64,000 nucleotides of DNA from Bradyrhizobium sp. LTSP885 (GTDB taxonomy: Bacteria > Pseudomonadota > Alphaproteobacteria > Rhizobiales > Xanthobacteraceae). The notes beneath the pieces were generated by a model. It was not told the origin of the DNA. It did no database searches and saw only the letters and a program-made list of their open reading frames with translations. Shown one piece after another: positions 53,192 to 62,684 of this stretch. Where the stretch lies: the NCBI RefSeq assembly GCF_000938305.1, contig NZ_JYMT01000020.1, positions 96,731-160,730 of the forward strand, read 5' to 3'. Made by a program: the position numbers and the translations under genes. Each line of letters starts with the position of its first letter. The stretch's first letter is position 1.

Positions 53192-54070
53192 GTGACTCAA
53201 TCCGACGACGTCAAGATTTCAGAAGATCGCCGCGACGCGCTGCGTTTTGCGCTCGGGATCGGCAGCGGCGCCGCGCTGGCGGCTGCGATGGCAACTCCGG
53301 TGTCGGCGCAGACGGCCGCGGACAACACGCTCGACCGCATCCGCGCCAACAAGGCGCTGCGCATCGCCGTGCTGCCGGGCGAACTGCCCTATTTCAACAA
53401 GGATCTCGCGTCAGGCACCTGGTCCGGCTTCTCGATCGAGATGGCCAACGATCTGGCAAAGCTGCTCGACGTCAAGCTGGAATATGTCGAGTCGACCTAC
53501 GGCAACTCGATCCTCGATTTGCAGGCCAACAAGATCGATCTCGGCTTCGCGCTCAACCCGACGCCGCAGCGGGCACTGGTGGTCGATTTCACCAGTCCGG
53601 TGTTTCCGCATCCGTTCGGCGCGATGCTGAAGAAGGGCCTCGAGGCCAAGACCTGGGCCGACATCAGCAAGCCGGAGGTGAACATCGCGGTCGACGTCGG
53701 CTCGGCCAATGAGGCGGTCGCGCGGCGGTTTGCGCCCAATGCCACCATCAAGTCGCTGAAGTCGCGCGACGAGGTGATGCTGGAAATGTCGTCGGGCCGG
53801 GTCGATTGCGTGGTCAACGCGCTGGTGCTGGGGCTAACCGCGATCGCCAAGAACCCGAACCTCGGCACCTACAAGATCCTGACGTCGCCGTCGGTGACGA
53901 TCGCGAGCGGCATGGCGGTGCGGCGCGAGCCGGACAAGCGCTGGCGCGATTTCCTGTCGGTGTGGGTCGACTATAACCGAGGCGTCGGCCAGATGCGCGA
54001 ATGGTTCGTCAAGGGCCTGACGCTGAGCGGCGTCAAGCCGGAGGACGTGCCGGTGGAGTTGAATATTTGA
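53192..54070 (+). CDS. Amino-acid-type ABC transporter substrate-binding protein (SBP_bac_3)
   Basis: A 292-residue solute-binding protein of the family 3 type: after an atypical N-terminus (MTQSDDVKISEDRRDALRFALGIGSGAALAAAMATPVSAQT, a Tat-like or Sec signal with hydrophobic core, cleavage after AQT) it continues LDRIRANKALRIAVLPGELPYFNKD, the standard opening of amino-acid binding proteins, and LQANKIDLGFALNPTPQR in the ligand site. GTG 53192 follows AGGGAGG at 5 bases. Its permease is encoded on the opposite strand (54244-54912). Inverted family 4 repeats flank it, so a past inversion is possible. No ATPase or second permease is in the window. Confidence 0.85.
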   Translation: MTQSDDVKISEDRRDALRFALGIGSGAALAAAMATPVSAQTAADNTLDRIRANKALRIAVLPGELPYFNKDLASGTWSGFSIEMANDLAKLLDVKLEYVESTYGNSILDLQANKIDLGFALNPTPQRALVVDFTSPVFPHPFGAMLKKGLEAKTWADISKPEVNIAVDVGSANEAVARRFAPNATIKSLKSRDEVMLEMSSGRVDCVVNALVLGLTAIAKNPNLGTYKILTSPSVTIASGMAVRREPDKRWRDFLSVWVDYNRGVGQMREWFVKGLTLSGVKPEDVPVELNI

Positions 54071-54082
54071 TGTGAGCTCTTT

Positions 54083-54231
54083 TCACCTCGCCCCGCCTGC
54101 GGGGAGAGGTCGGATCGCATGCAGCGCAGCGGAATGCGATCCGGGTGAGGGGGTACAGGCCTCTCGATCTTCGACAGTCCCGGTGAGAGCCCCTCACCCC
54201 AACCCTCTCCCCGTAAGAACGGGGAGAGGGA
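54083..54231. repeat. Palindromic intergenic repeat (family 4), inverted copy 2
   Basis: CACCTCGCCCCGCCTGCGGGGAGAGG, GGATCGCAT...GCGATCC, and CCCTCTCCCCGTAAGAACGGGGAGAGGG occur in the reverse order and orientation of the copy at 52935-53080. The pair brackets the substrate-binding protein gene. Confidence 0.85.
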
Positions 54232-54243
54232 GAAGGACAGTCA

Positions 54244-54912
54244 TCACACCTTGTCGTAGGTCAGGCCGCGCTCGAGCCGCCGCGCCACCAGCGTCGACGG
54301 GAACAGGATCGCGAAGTAAATCAGCGCCACGACGGTATAGACCTCGAGCGGCCGGTAGGTGTCGGCGTTGATCAGGGTCGCGTTGTAGACGAGGTCGGGC
54401 ACCGCAATGATCGACACCAGCGAGGTGTTTTTCAGCTGCGTCACCGACTGGTTGACGTAGGGCGCCATCATCGGCTTCATCGCCTGCGGCAGGATCACGA
54501 GCCGCATCAGGCGCCAGCCGCGGAAGCCGAGCGCCTTGGCGGCATCCCATTGCCCGATCGGCACGCTCTCGATGCTGCCGCGCACGATCTCGGCATAGAA
54601 CGCGCCGCCGTAGAGCGAGAGCACGCTGACAGCCGCGACATGCGCGGGGATGTTGACGCCGATCACGACCGGGAACGCGTAATAGAACCAGATGATCTGC
54701 ACCAGGAGCGGCGTGCAGCGGAACAGTTCGATATAGGCGATCAAGAGCCAGTCGATCACAGGAATGCGCTTCAAGCGCAGCATGCCGACGATCAAGCCGA
54801 TCAGCGATCCCAAAATGATGGTGCCGATCGTGTAGGCGATGGTCCAGCCGAGCCCGAGCCAGAACAAATGGCTGTACTTGCCGAGGATCGCAAAATCCCA
54901 AACGTAATTCAT
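54244..54912 (-). CDS. Amino acid ABC transporter permease (HisM/GltJ type)
   Basis: A 222-residue inner-membrane permease of the His/Glu/Gln/Arg family, with about five TM helices. The EAA-like loop reads QWDAAKALGFRGWRLMRLVILPQAMKPMMAPYVNQSVTQLKNTSLVSIIAV, and ELFRCTPLLVQIIWFYYAFP is family-typical. ATG 54912 follows GAGGGGC. It lies on the same strand as the SDR and zinc dehydrogenase genes upstream and could be cotranscribed with them, while its binding protein is on the opposite strand. A partner permease and an ATPase are missing from the window. Confidence 0.87.
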   Translation of the reverse strand: MNYVWDFAILGKYSHLFWLGLGWTIAYTIGTIILGSLIGLIVGMLRLKRIPVIDWLLIAYIELFRCTPLLVQIIWFYYAFPVVIGVNIPAHVAAVSVLSLYGGAFYAEIVRGSIESVPIGQWDAAKALGFRGWRLMRLVILPQAMKPMMAPYVNQSVTQLKNTSLVSIIAVPDLVYNATLINADTYRPLEVYTVVALIYFAILFPSTLVARRLERGLTYDKV

Positions 54913-54994
54913 GCTGCCCCTCGATGACCGGATTTCTCAGCGTCCGCTGATGTGACGTCTCAGCATCGCAGGCGGACCGGAGCGAGTCACGCGA

Positions 54995-55753
54995 TCACAT
55001 CAAAGTCAGCCCGCCATCGACCGGCAGCATGGCGCCGGTGACATGGCCCGCACCCGGCGACAACAGGAACGCGATCACGGCAGCGACCTCCTCGGACTGG
55101 GCCAGCCGCTGCATCGGATTGGCTTTCGCCACCCGCTCCCAGGTCGCGGGATCCAGCGCGCCGACCAGGCCGGGATCCTTCTGCGTGTAACCGGGCATCA
55201 CGGCGTTGGCGGTGGCGCCCGAGGGCGCAAGCTCGATCGCCAGCGACTTGACCAGCACTTCGAGCGCGGCCTTGGCCGCCGCCGATCCGGGATAGGTCGC
55301 GCCGGGCACGAAACGATGCGGCCCGAAGCTCGAGACGGCGACGACGCGCCCGTGCGTGTTCCGCGTCAGGTCGGGCAGCGCGGCGGCCGCCATCTCGTGG
55401 AATGCCGCCGCCATCACGGCAAAGGCGCGCTCGAGGCCCTCACGGGGCAGGCTGGCAAAATCGCGCCGGTCGGCAAAGCCCGCGGCGTGCACGATGGTGT
55501 CGACCGGTCCGAATGCCGCGCGCGCGGCGTTGACGAGCTCGGCGCCGGTGCTGGCCTTGGCCAGATCGCCGGTGCGGATCTCAACTTTTGCGCCGGCGCT
55601 GCGGCAGGCGTCCGCAACCGACGTCAGCCGCGCGAGGCCGGCGGATTCGGCGCCCTGCCCGTGCAGCATCAGGCATTGATCTGAAGCAGCGAGGCGTCGC
55701 GCAACCGCAGCGCCAATGCCGGAGCCGCCTCCCGTGATGATTGAAACTCGCAT
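54995..55753 (-). CDS. SDR-family oxidoreductase with atypical active site
   Basis: A 252-residue short-chain dehydrogenase: NAD(P) motif TGGGSGIG near residue 8, the VHAAGF segment of the NNAG strand, catalytic Ser in VVAVSSFG, and C-terminal GAMLPVDGGLTLM. The catalytic Tyr-xxx-Lys is altered: Lys161 is preceded four residues earlier by Ser157, with Tyr154 seven residues before it (TYPGSAAAK). So it either uses another residue or is a non-classical member. It lies 82 bases upstream of the permease and 89 bases after the zinc dehydrogenase stop, on the same strand. Substrate unknown. Confidence 0.82.
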   Translation of the reverse strand: MRVSIITGGGSGIGAAVARRLAASDQCLMLHGQGAESAGLARLTSVADACRSAGAKVEIRTGDLAKASTGAELVNAARAAFGPVDTIVHAAGFADRRDFASLPREGLERAFAVMAAAFHEMAAAALPDLTRNTHGRVVAVSSFGPHRFVPGATYPGSAAAKAALEVLVKSLAIELAPSGATANAVMPGYTQKDPGLVGALDPATWERVAKANPMQRLAQSEEVAAVIAFLLSPGAGHVTGAMLPVDGGLTLM

Positions 55754-55842
55754 GGTCAGCGTGAGGTCTGTGTTGCCAGAGGACAGCGAACTATAGGTTC
55801 GGCGTCACGGATTGCAAACCAGCATGCCTATCGCCGGAACGA

Positions 55843-56925
55843 CTACCGCCAGGGCTCGACGAGAATCTTCGTATGCGCCTCGGGATTGGCGAGGTCGGCG
55901 AACGCCTGCGCGACGCCGCCGATGCCGACGCGGCCGGTCACCAGCGATCCGGCATCGACCTGCCCTTCGGCGATCAGGCGCAGCGAATACGCGAACTCCT
56001 CGGGCGTGTAGCCGAGCACATATTGGACGTTGAGCTCCTTGAGGATGCCGAGCATCGGCTCGGAGCGGTCGGTCTCCATGCAGACGCCGACCACCACGAT
56101 GCGGGCGTCGCGCGGCGCGCCCTCGAACACCTGCTGCAACAGCCCGGGCACGCCGACGCATTCGAAGATCAGCGCGGGCTTCAGCGGCGGCAGCATCGCC
56201 TGCATGGGCGGCCGCGCGGCCTTCTCTTCCGGCGACATCTGGGCATGCTCGGCCCAGCTCGCATAAGGCTGCGTTTTTGCGGGATCGATCACGACATCGG
56301 CGCCCATCTGCTCAGCGAGCCGGCGCCGCATCGGCGAGTAGTCGGCAGCGACGATCGGATGCAGGCCCTTGATCTTCAGCGCCGCGATCACCGCCAGGCC
56401 CACCGGGCCGCAGCCGATCACCAGCGGTACCTCGCCGCCGCTGATATTGGCCTTCGCCACCGCGTGCACTCCGACCGCGAGCGGCTCGGTCAGTGCGGCG
56501 TGCTCGGCCGCGAGCCCGTTCGGCACCTCCAGCAGCAGGGCCTCGCTGAGCAGCATCTGCTCGGCATAGCCGCCGACATTCTCGTTGGAATAACCGATGC
56601 CCTTCGGGCCCTGCGGCGTCAGCAGCGCCGGCAACGAGCACACCTTTGTGCCCGGCTTCAGCTTGCGCGCGGTATCCGGGCCATAGTCGAGGATCTCGCA
56701 GCAGAATTCATGGCCGAATACGACGTCGCGGGAGAGATCCATCGGCGTGCGGCCGGGAAAGAACTTCGTCAGCTCGACCATGCGGTGGGCGTGCTTGCGC
56801 GCATGCAGATCGGAGCCGCAGATGCCGCAGGCCAGCGTCTTGACCAGCACCTGGCCGACGCCCGGCTTCGGCTCGGGCATGGTGTCGACGACAATCTCGC
56901 CGTTCCTGAAGATCGCTGCGCGCAT
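55843..56925 (-). CDS. Zinc-binding alcohol dehydrogenase family protein
   Basis: A 360-residue medium-chain dehydrogenase. Catalytic-zinc ligands are in LACGICGSDLHARKH (Cys33 and Cys36, His) and FGHEF, and the NAD(P) motif is VIGCGPVGLAVIAALKIKG. The standard structural-zinc cluster of four cysteines is not visible, so it may bind a single zinc. ATG 56925 is used because GGGAG lies 6 bases upstream; the open frame extends to 56988. It follows the autotransporter gene after a 40-base gap. Substrate unknown. Confidence 0.88.
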   Translation of the reverse strand: MRAAIFRNGEIVVDTMPEPKPGVGQVLVKTLACGICGSDLHARKHAHRMVELTKFFPGRTPMDLSRDVVFGHEFCCEILDYGPDTARKLKPGTKVCSLPALLTPQGPKGIGYSNENVGGYAEQMLLSEALLLEVPNGLAAEHAALTEPLAVGVHAVAKANISGGEVPLVIGCGPVGLAVIAALKIKGLHPIVAADYSPMRRRLAEQMGADVVIDPAKTQPYASWAEHAQMSPEEKAARPPMQAMLPPLKPALIFECVGVPGLLQQVFEGAPRDARIVVVGVCMETDRSEPMLGILKELNVQYVLGYTPEEFAYSLRLIAEGQVDAGSLVTGRVGIGGVAQAFADLANPEAHTKILVEPWR

Positions 56926-56965
56926 GATCACTCCCTGCTCTGTTTTCAGAACAGTAGCACAGGGA

Positions 56966-59900
56966 TCACCACGAATAGCGCATAACACCCTTGCCGGCGT
57001 AGGATTGCGTGACGTTGGAAAACTCGCCTTCGAAGGTCGCCGCCGCCGACCAGCCGTTGCGCCATTTGATCTCGGCGGATGCGGTCGTCAGCGCGGAATC
57101 GCGCGATTGCGCCGCGCCGTTGACCACGAAGGCGGCGCCCGGCAGCGTCTGGAACACCGCACCGATGGTGCGATCCGGATTGTAGTCGTGCGCCCAGGCG
57201 AGTCTGCCGCGCAGCGTCACGATGCCGCTGTCGAGTGCGAACGATTTGTCGGTGCGCAGGCCGAGTTCGCTACGGGTATCGGTCACGCTCTTGGCGGCGT
57301 AGGTGAGCGCAAAGGCGCCGCCGCCGGAGACGACGGACTCCGCATAGTTCGGCAGCTCAAACGACGTGAATTGCGCCGCGGCGTAGGGCGTCAAACCGAT
57401 CCACGGCGTGGCGTAGCGATAACCACCTTCGAGCCGCCCTGACCAGGCATTGGCGTTGAACTCGGCGCGCAGATGATCGACGCCCGCCACTGTGACGATG
57501 CGGTCGGTGGTGATGTCCTGCCAGCCATAGGCCAGCGCAGCGCTGATATACGCCGGCCCCACCGTGTGACGCACGAACGCGCCGGCCTGGAACAGGTCGG
57601 AGCGGCCGTAGCCGAGTCCATTGACGCTGAAATTGGTGCCGCCACCGGCGAGCGCAAAGCCCGCGATGGTGTTCGGCGAGAAGCGGTAGTCGGCACCGAC
57701 CGCGGAGCCATAGACGCTGCTGGTGGTATTGTTCGACCCAAGCGCCGCGTTACCGCTGGTGGTCTGCGAGCCGCCATAGCCCGCCGCCCAGACGCTCCAG
57801 CGCTGCTCGAAGTCAGGCCGCGGCGGCGCCTTGTTGATACTGGCGAACGCATCGCGCGCGTCAGTCTTGCGCGCGGCATAGGCGAGCGAGGTGCTCTCGT
57901 CGGCGAACGGCACAGCGCCCGTGCCACCACCAAAGCCGCCATCGCGCCCGGCGACAAACGGATCTGTGAGCAGCCCGAGGAACAGGCCCATTGCGTTGAA
58001 GGTCGCCTGCTGCGATCCGGTTGCCGGCTCACCCGAGGCTTGCGTCAACCCGTTCGGCGTCAATCCGGCAAAGACAGCGCTGATGCCGCCATTGGCGTTG
58101 AAGAAGTTCTGCAGCGTGGTGGCGACGTTCTGCTGATTGATGTTGAGGTTCGACTTGGCGCCATAATTGAGCGCGAAGTTCAGGTAGGCGTGCGTCGGGT
58201 CATAGCTCAGGCTGGCAACCAAACCGGACGGCAGGCCAAGCGTATCGACGCCAGTGAACGCGCCGCTGCGGCCGCCGCTTGCCGAGAGGATGGTATATTG
58301 CTTCACAACCGTGCTGCCGGCGGCAACGCCGACACCAACCGATCCATCGAGCGTTGCGGTGCCCGTCACGTTGGTGAACGTCGACGTCGTCGAATTGATT
58401 CCCACCAGATAGAGCGCGCCCGACTGGAAGGCGAGATTGCCCGAGACGATCATCGACGTACCAGGCGTGCCATTGCCAGGCAGGAAGATGCCGCCGCTTG
58501 CGATCGTCGCATTGCCGACGGTACCGACGCCGGTCAGCAGCCCACCGGCATTCACCGTCGTGAGGCTCGATGAGGCGATCGAGCCGTCGACCTGCAGGAT
58601 CCCGCCATTGATGCTGGTGGTGCCGGAATAGGTGTTGATGCCCGAAAGGATCAGCGTGCCGCTGCCGGTCTTCTCAAGGTTGCCGGCTCTGGGCAAAGTG
58701 CTAAGCCCATCCTTGGCGAGGGTGAGCCCTCCGCAGCCGCACGGTGCATTGTCGGCAATCACGCCACTGACCGTCGTCGACAGATTGTTGCCGCCGACGA
58801 CCAGTGTATTGCCGCCGCCGATGTAATAGAAGCCGGAGCCGGCAATCGAGCCAGCCGTGATGCGGCCGTCGCCGTTCGGCCCGAGGCTGCCGCCGAAATC
58901 GACGAAGCCGGTGCCGTTGGTGATGAACTGCGCGGTGCCGCCGCTCGAATTGTCGTAGAACAAGGTCGCGCCGCCGGAATTGGTGGTGATGACCGCGCTT
59001 CCGGCAGTCGAAAACGCGTTGAACTCGGTCGCGCCGCGATTATTGTTGATGATGACGGCGTTGCCGGCGGTCGGCGCGTCCGTGTCGTAGGGCGTGCCGA
59101 ACGAGGTGGTGCCGTCCGTGCCGTTGGTGATCGTGGCGCTTGCCGCCGACGAATGCTCCAGGAACACGGTGCCGCCGCCATTGCGGTTGGTGATCGTCGC
59201 GGTGCCGGCGTTGGTGAAAGCGGCGAAGATCGTGCCGGAGCCCTTGTTGTCGATGTTGGCGTTCCCCGCCGTGCTGGTATCCGTGCCGCCGGGAGTGCCG
59301 AAGTAGATCACGCTGCCGCCGGTGTTCTTGATCGTGGCGTTACCGGCGCTGCTCGCGTCCACGAAGGCGAGAAGGGCGTGGTTGGTGATGGTCATCGTGC
59401 TTGCGGACGTCGTGCCGAGGAACTCCGTGAGACCGTAATTGGCCAGCGCCGTGACTCCAGACATGTCGGCATTCTGGATGGCGAACTGTCCGTCATTGGT
59501 GACTTTGCCGATGATGGACGCGGTATGGGTGGCGTCGCCCAGCACCAGCGTCGCGCAGGAGCAGATCGTGGTGCCGCCGCTATAGGTGTTGGTGCCGAGC
59601 AAAGTCACGACACCGCCGCCGAAGGAACTGTCCAGAATCGTCAGCTTGCCGGAGCCGCTGCCGTCGGTGATGTTGCCGGCAATGGTGAGCCGCACGCCAT
59701 TGGCGTCGAGCGCGCTGCCGGATGCCGAATTGTCGATCTTGAAATTGTTGGCGAAGGTCAGGTCGCTCTTGCTCTCGGCTTGGAACAGACCGTCCCCCAG
59801 CGTGACCGTTCCGGTGCCGACCGAATTGTTGTTGGTCACCTGCAGCGTGCCAACACCGACATAGGTCCCGCCCGAATAGGTGTTGGTGCCGGACAGAACC

Positions 59901-60406
59901 AACGTGCTGGACCCCTGCAACATCACCTGAACGCCGGCGACCGATTCCCCGATGTTGTTGGCGATTGAAATTGTCTGGCCGAGATTGGCGTTGTCGAAGA
60001 TGCCGCCGAAGACCGGCACGGCCGAACTGAATTTGATGTCCGCCCCGGTGAACGTGTAGGACTGCGACGGAACGGTGAAGTTGAAGAAGTCGGGAGCAAT
60101 CGAGCCGCCCGTGATGTTGACGCTGCTCGATCCGGTCGAATCGAAATAGGCGCCCTTCCCGGCTGAAACCGGCGGCGCACCGGCCGGGGCATTCGACCAG
60201 TTGGTGGCAAGGTTGTAGTCCGCCGTGCTGGTCGTGCTGCCGGCGCCGCCCCAGGTATAGCCTTGGGCTTGCGCCGCGCTGATCGACAGCAGAGCTGCCG
60301 CGGCGCCAGCGAGGAGCAGAGTCGCGCATCGACGCAGCCGCGCTTGAAACAAGCAAGGCAGCCGCATCTGAAGCAAATCAAAAAGAAACAAACGAAAAAA
60401 ATACAC
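56966..60406 (-). CDS. Autotransporter with passenger beta-helix and C-terminal barrel
   Basis: A 1146-residue surface protein of the type Va secretion family. A long N-terminal leader with a hydrophobic core (RRCATLLLAGAAAALLSISAAQAQ) precedes a passenger rich in autotransporter repeats (GTNTYSGGTYV, GTNTYSGGTTI, GINTYSGTTSING). A stretch near residues 340-500 repeats AGNATI/AGNANI/AGTATI/AGNAVI/AGSAVI in about 22-30-residue units, giving a parallel beta-helix. The C-terminal autotransporter domain (from about residue 870) ends in the aromatic residue pattern RYSW. Start is GTG 60406 or ATG 60367; the former has GGGGCGG upstream. Target unknown. Confidence 0.92.
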   Translation of the reverse strand: MYFFRLFLFDLLQMRLPCLFQARLRRCATLLLAGAAAALLSISAAQAQGYTWGGAGSTTSTADYNLATNWSNAPAGAPPVSAGKGAYFDSTGSSSVNITGGSIAPDFFNFTVPSQSYTFTGADIKFSSAVPVFGGIFDNANLGQTISIANNIGESVAGVQVMLQGSSTLVLSGTNTYSGGTYVGVGTLQVTNNNSVGTGTVTLGDGLFQAESKSDLTFANNFKIDNSASGSALDANGVRLTIAGNITDGSGSGKLTILDSSFGGGVVTLLGTNTYSGGTTICSCATLVLGDATHTASIIGKVTNDGQFAIQNADMSGVTALANYGLTEFLGTTSASTMTITNHALLAFVDASSAGNATIKNTGGSVIYFGTPGGTDTSTAGNANIDNKGSGTIFAAFTNAGTATITNRNGGGTVFLEHSSAASATITNGTDGTTSFGTPYDTDAPTAGNAVIINNNRGATEFNAFSTAGSAVITTNSGGATLFYDNSSGGTAQFITNGTGFVDFGGSLGPNGDGRITAGSIAGSGFYYIGGGNTLVVGGNNLSTTVSGVIADNAPCGCGGLTLAKDGLSTLPRAGNLEKTGSGTLILSGINTYSGTTSINGGILQVDGSIASSSLTTVNAGGLLTGVGTVGNATIASGGIFLPGNGTPGTSMIVSGNLAFQSGALYLVGINSTTSTFTNVTGTATLDGSVGVGVAAGSTVVKQYTILSASGGRSGAFTGVDTLGLPSGLVASLSYDPTHAYLNFALNYGAKSNLNINQQNVATTLQNFFNANGGISAVFAGLTPNGLTQASGEPATGSQQATFNAMGLFLGLLTDPFVAGRDGGFGGGTGAVPFADESTSLAYAARKTDARDAFASINKAPPRPDFEQRWSVWAAGYGGSQTTSGNAALGSNNTTSSVYGSAVGADYRFSPNTIAGFALAGGGTNFSVNGLGYGRSDLFQAGAFVRHTVGPAYISAALAYGWQDITTDRIVTVAGVDHLRAEFNANAWSGRLEGGYRYATPWIGLTPYAAAQFTSFELPNYAESVVSGGGAFALTYAAKSVTDTRSELGLRTDKSFALDSGIVTLRGRLAWAHDYNPDRTIGAVFQTLPGAAFVVNGAAQSRDSALTTASAEIKWRNGWSAAATFEGEFSNVTQSYAGKGVMRYSW

Positions 60407-60604
60407 GGTACCGCCCCAATATTCCCCAGCACTCTGCGGCGCTTCTGGGCTTAGGCTAGCACGCGGCCCCCCGTAGTTTTGCTGTTTGTTTCACGAATAC
60501 CGCCGAGCCGGCGCCCGAAATGAAGCTTTTCGGTCGATCTGTTGTACCCGTGCAACGTTCAGAGCGCCCCGCTTCGCAACCAGCGCACGATTTCGACCAC
60601 TCGG

Positions 60605-61594
60605 TCAGGCGTTTGGCGACGGCTCGCCGGCCACGGCCAGCAATTGCGAGCGGCGGATACGCTCGCGGTGCGCGGTGTAGAGGCCGGACGCGACGATGAA
60701 GGCGGCGCCAGCGATGGTCCAGCCATCGGGCAGTTCGCCGAACACGAAGAAACCGAGGATGCTGACCCACACCAGTTGGGTGTAGGAGAACGGCGCCAGC
60801 ACCGAGGCATCGCCATAGCGGAACGCCAGCACCACGATCCACTGGCCCGCAGTCGACGCCACTCCGATCAGCAGGCCGAACAGGATGTCGTGCCAGGTCG
60901 GCGTGACCCAGACGAACGGCACCAGCGCAGAGACGATGACGACGCCGACGATGGACGAATAAGCCATGATGGTGGCGGGACGTTCGCCGCCGCTCATCTT
61001 GCGCGTCAGGATCAGCGTGCCGGCCCAGGCCAGCGCCGAAAAGATCGGGAAGAACGCCGCAGGATGAAACGCCGCGGTACCCGGCCGCAGGATGACGAAG
61101 ACGCCGAACAGACCGACCGCGGTTGCGATCCAGCGGCGCAGGCCGACCTTCTCGCCAAGGAATGCGATCGACAGCGCGGTGACGAACAGCGGCGCGACGA
61201 AACTGGTGGCCGAGGCTTCCGCGATCGGCAGGAAGCTTAGGCCCGTGATGAACAGCAGCGACGAGCCGAGCAGAGCCGAACCACGCAGCACGTGCAGGCC
61301 AGGACGCTTGCTCTGCAGCGCAAACAGTGGCGAGCCCGGCAACATCGAAGGCAGCATGATCAGCGCGAACACCACGAAGCGGATCCAGGTGATCTCGATC
61401 GCGGGCAGCGTCGACGACAGATATTTGGCAGTGACATCGGAGGTGCCCAGAAACACCGTCGACAGCAGCATCAGCGCGATGCCCTTGAACGGCCGGTCGG
61501 TGCGCGCAGGTGCTTTGCGCGCGACGGTCGTCTTTTCAGGCAATGGCAAATAAGCACTGTCCAGCCTGGCGGCTGCGGCGGGGGGCGGAGTCAC
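60605..61594 (-). CDS. EamA/DMT-family transporter
   Basis: A protein of about 329 residues with ten predicted TM helices of the drug/metabolite transporter superfamily. Two EamA repeats are visible, the first around IALMLLSTVFLGTSDVTAKYLSS and the second around AFFPIFSALAWAGTLILTRKMSG; conserved motifs include LRGSALLGSSLLF and VASTAGQWIVVLAFRYGDASVLAPFSYTQLVW. The frame extends upstream to a TTG at 61639; GTG 61594 has a GAG-type site upstream and is preferred, but the true start is uncertain. Substrate unknown. Confidence 0.87.
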   Translation of the reverse strand: MTPPPAAAARLDSAYLPLPEKTTVARKAPARTDRPFKGIALMLLSTVFLGTSDVTAKYLSSTLPAIEITWIRFVVFALIMLPSMLPGSPLFALQSKRPGLHVLRGSALLGSSLLFITGLSFLPIAEASATSFVAPLFVTALSIAFLGEKVGLRRWIATAVGLFGVFVILRPGTAAFHPAAFFPIFSALAWAGTLILTRKMSGGERPATIMAYSSIVGVVIVSALVPFVWVTPTWHDILFGLLIGVASTAGQWIVVLAFRYGDASVLAPFSYTQLVWVSILGFFVFGELPDGWTIAGAAFIVASGLYTAHRERIRRSQLLAVAGEPSPNA

Positions 61595-61769
61595 GGCAAT
61601 CTCGATGGCAAAACAAAACGAATCTGGCGAGGCTCTCAAAAACTCCTATTCCGCCCGGAGAACAATGCCCGAAAACGGGACTCCGATATGCGTCGGGGTG
61701 CGCGGCGGCGTGCCGCAGGCCACGCGGGGCCGCGATTGAAACAGTTTGTTAGCAATTGTGTGTGCGGCG

Positions 61770-62609
61770 CTAGAGCATCGGCAAGCCGCGCGGCTTCGGC
61801 CCGCGCGGAAACGCCTTGTCAAGCGCGGCGATCTCGCTGTCGTTCAACTTGATATCTCCGGCCGCCGCATTCTCCGCCGCATGATCCGCGCTCGATGCCT
61901 TCGGTATCGCAAGCACCGATGAAACACGCGTAAGGAAGCTCAGCGCCACCTGACGCGCGGTCGCCATGTGCGTCGCTGCAATCGATTGCAGCACCGCGCC
62001 GCCCTTGCTCGATGGCGACGGAAACTCATTGTGACCGAAAGGTGAATAGGCGACGACAGCAACGCCGTGTTGATCGCACCACGGAATCACCGCGTGTTCG
62101 ATCGCGCGCTCCTGCAGATGATAGAGCACCTGATTGCAGGCGATCTTGCCCTCGCCTGCGACGTCGAGCAGTTCGTCGAGATCCTCAGTGTCGAAATTGC
62201 TGACGCCCCAGGACCGGATCTTGCCGGCCGCGATCAACTCGTCGAACGCCGCGACGGTGTCAGCGAGCGGATAGGATCCGCGCCAGTGCAAGAGATAGCA
62301 GTCGAGACGGTCGGTCTTCAGGCGCTTCAGCGAACGCTCGCAAGCGGCGATGGTGCCGCGCCGCGAGGCATTGCTCGGCAGCACCTTTGAAACCAGGTAC
62401 AGTCTGTCGCGTTGCCCCGCGATCGCGTCCGCAATCACCAGCTCGGCGTCGCCATACATCTCCGCGGTGTCGATATGCGTCATGCCGGCATCGATGCCGC
62501 TGCGAAGCGCCGATATCGCCGCCTTGCGGTCGCCGCGATCGAGATACCAGGTGCCCTGCCCGATCACCGAAACCTGCGGGCCGTTGTTGCCGAATTTTTT
62601 TGTCTGCAT
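61770..62609 (-). CDS. Aldo/keto reductase
   Basis: A 279-residue NADPH-dependent aldo/keto reductase with the catalytic set in HIDTAEMYG (Asp and Tyr), LVSKVLPSNAS (Lys) and CYLLHWRG (His). The NADP-binding C-terminal region is VLAIPKASSADHAAENAAA, and the family motif RSWGVSNFDTEDLDELL is present. ATG 62609 follows ACGAGAC. It is a single gene; a truncated family 1 repeat and the IS element lie upstream of it. Confidence 0.92.
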   Translation of the reverse strand: MQTKKFGNNGPQVSVIGQGTWYLDRGDRKAAISALRSGIDAGMTHIDTAEMYGDAELVIADAIAGQRDRLYLVSKVLPSNASRRGTIAACERSLKRLKTDRLDCYLLHWRGSYPLADTVAAFDELIAAGKIRSWGVSNFDTEDLDELLDVAGEGKIACNQVLYHLQERAIEHAVIPWCDQHGVAVVAYSPFGHNEFPSPSSKGGAVLQSIAATHMATARQVALSFLTRVSSVLAIPKASSADHAAENAAAGDIKLNDSEIAALDKAFPRGPKPRGLPML

Positions 62610-62684
62610 GGTTGTCTCGTTCTGCGTGGTTCGTTTCTGACCCCGCAGAACGATAAAGGAAACAAGCGACTATGTCTCCACACC

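Noticed and set aside
60456..60842. A 128-residue minus-strand frame overlapping the end of the EamA gene
   Set aside because: It overlaps the last part of the transporter gene in another frame and has no domain or good start.
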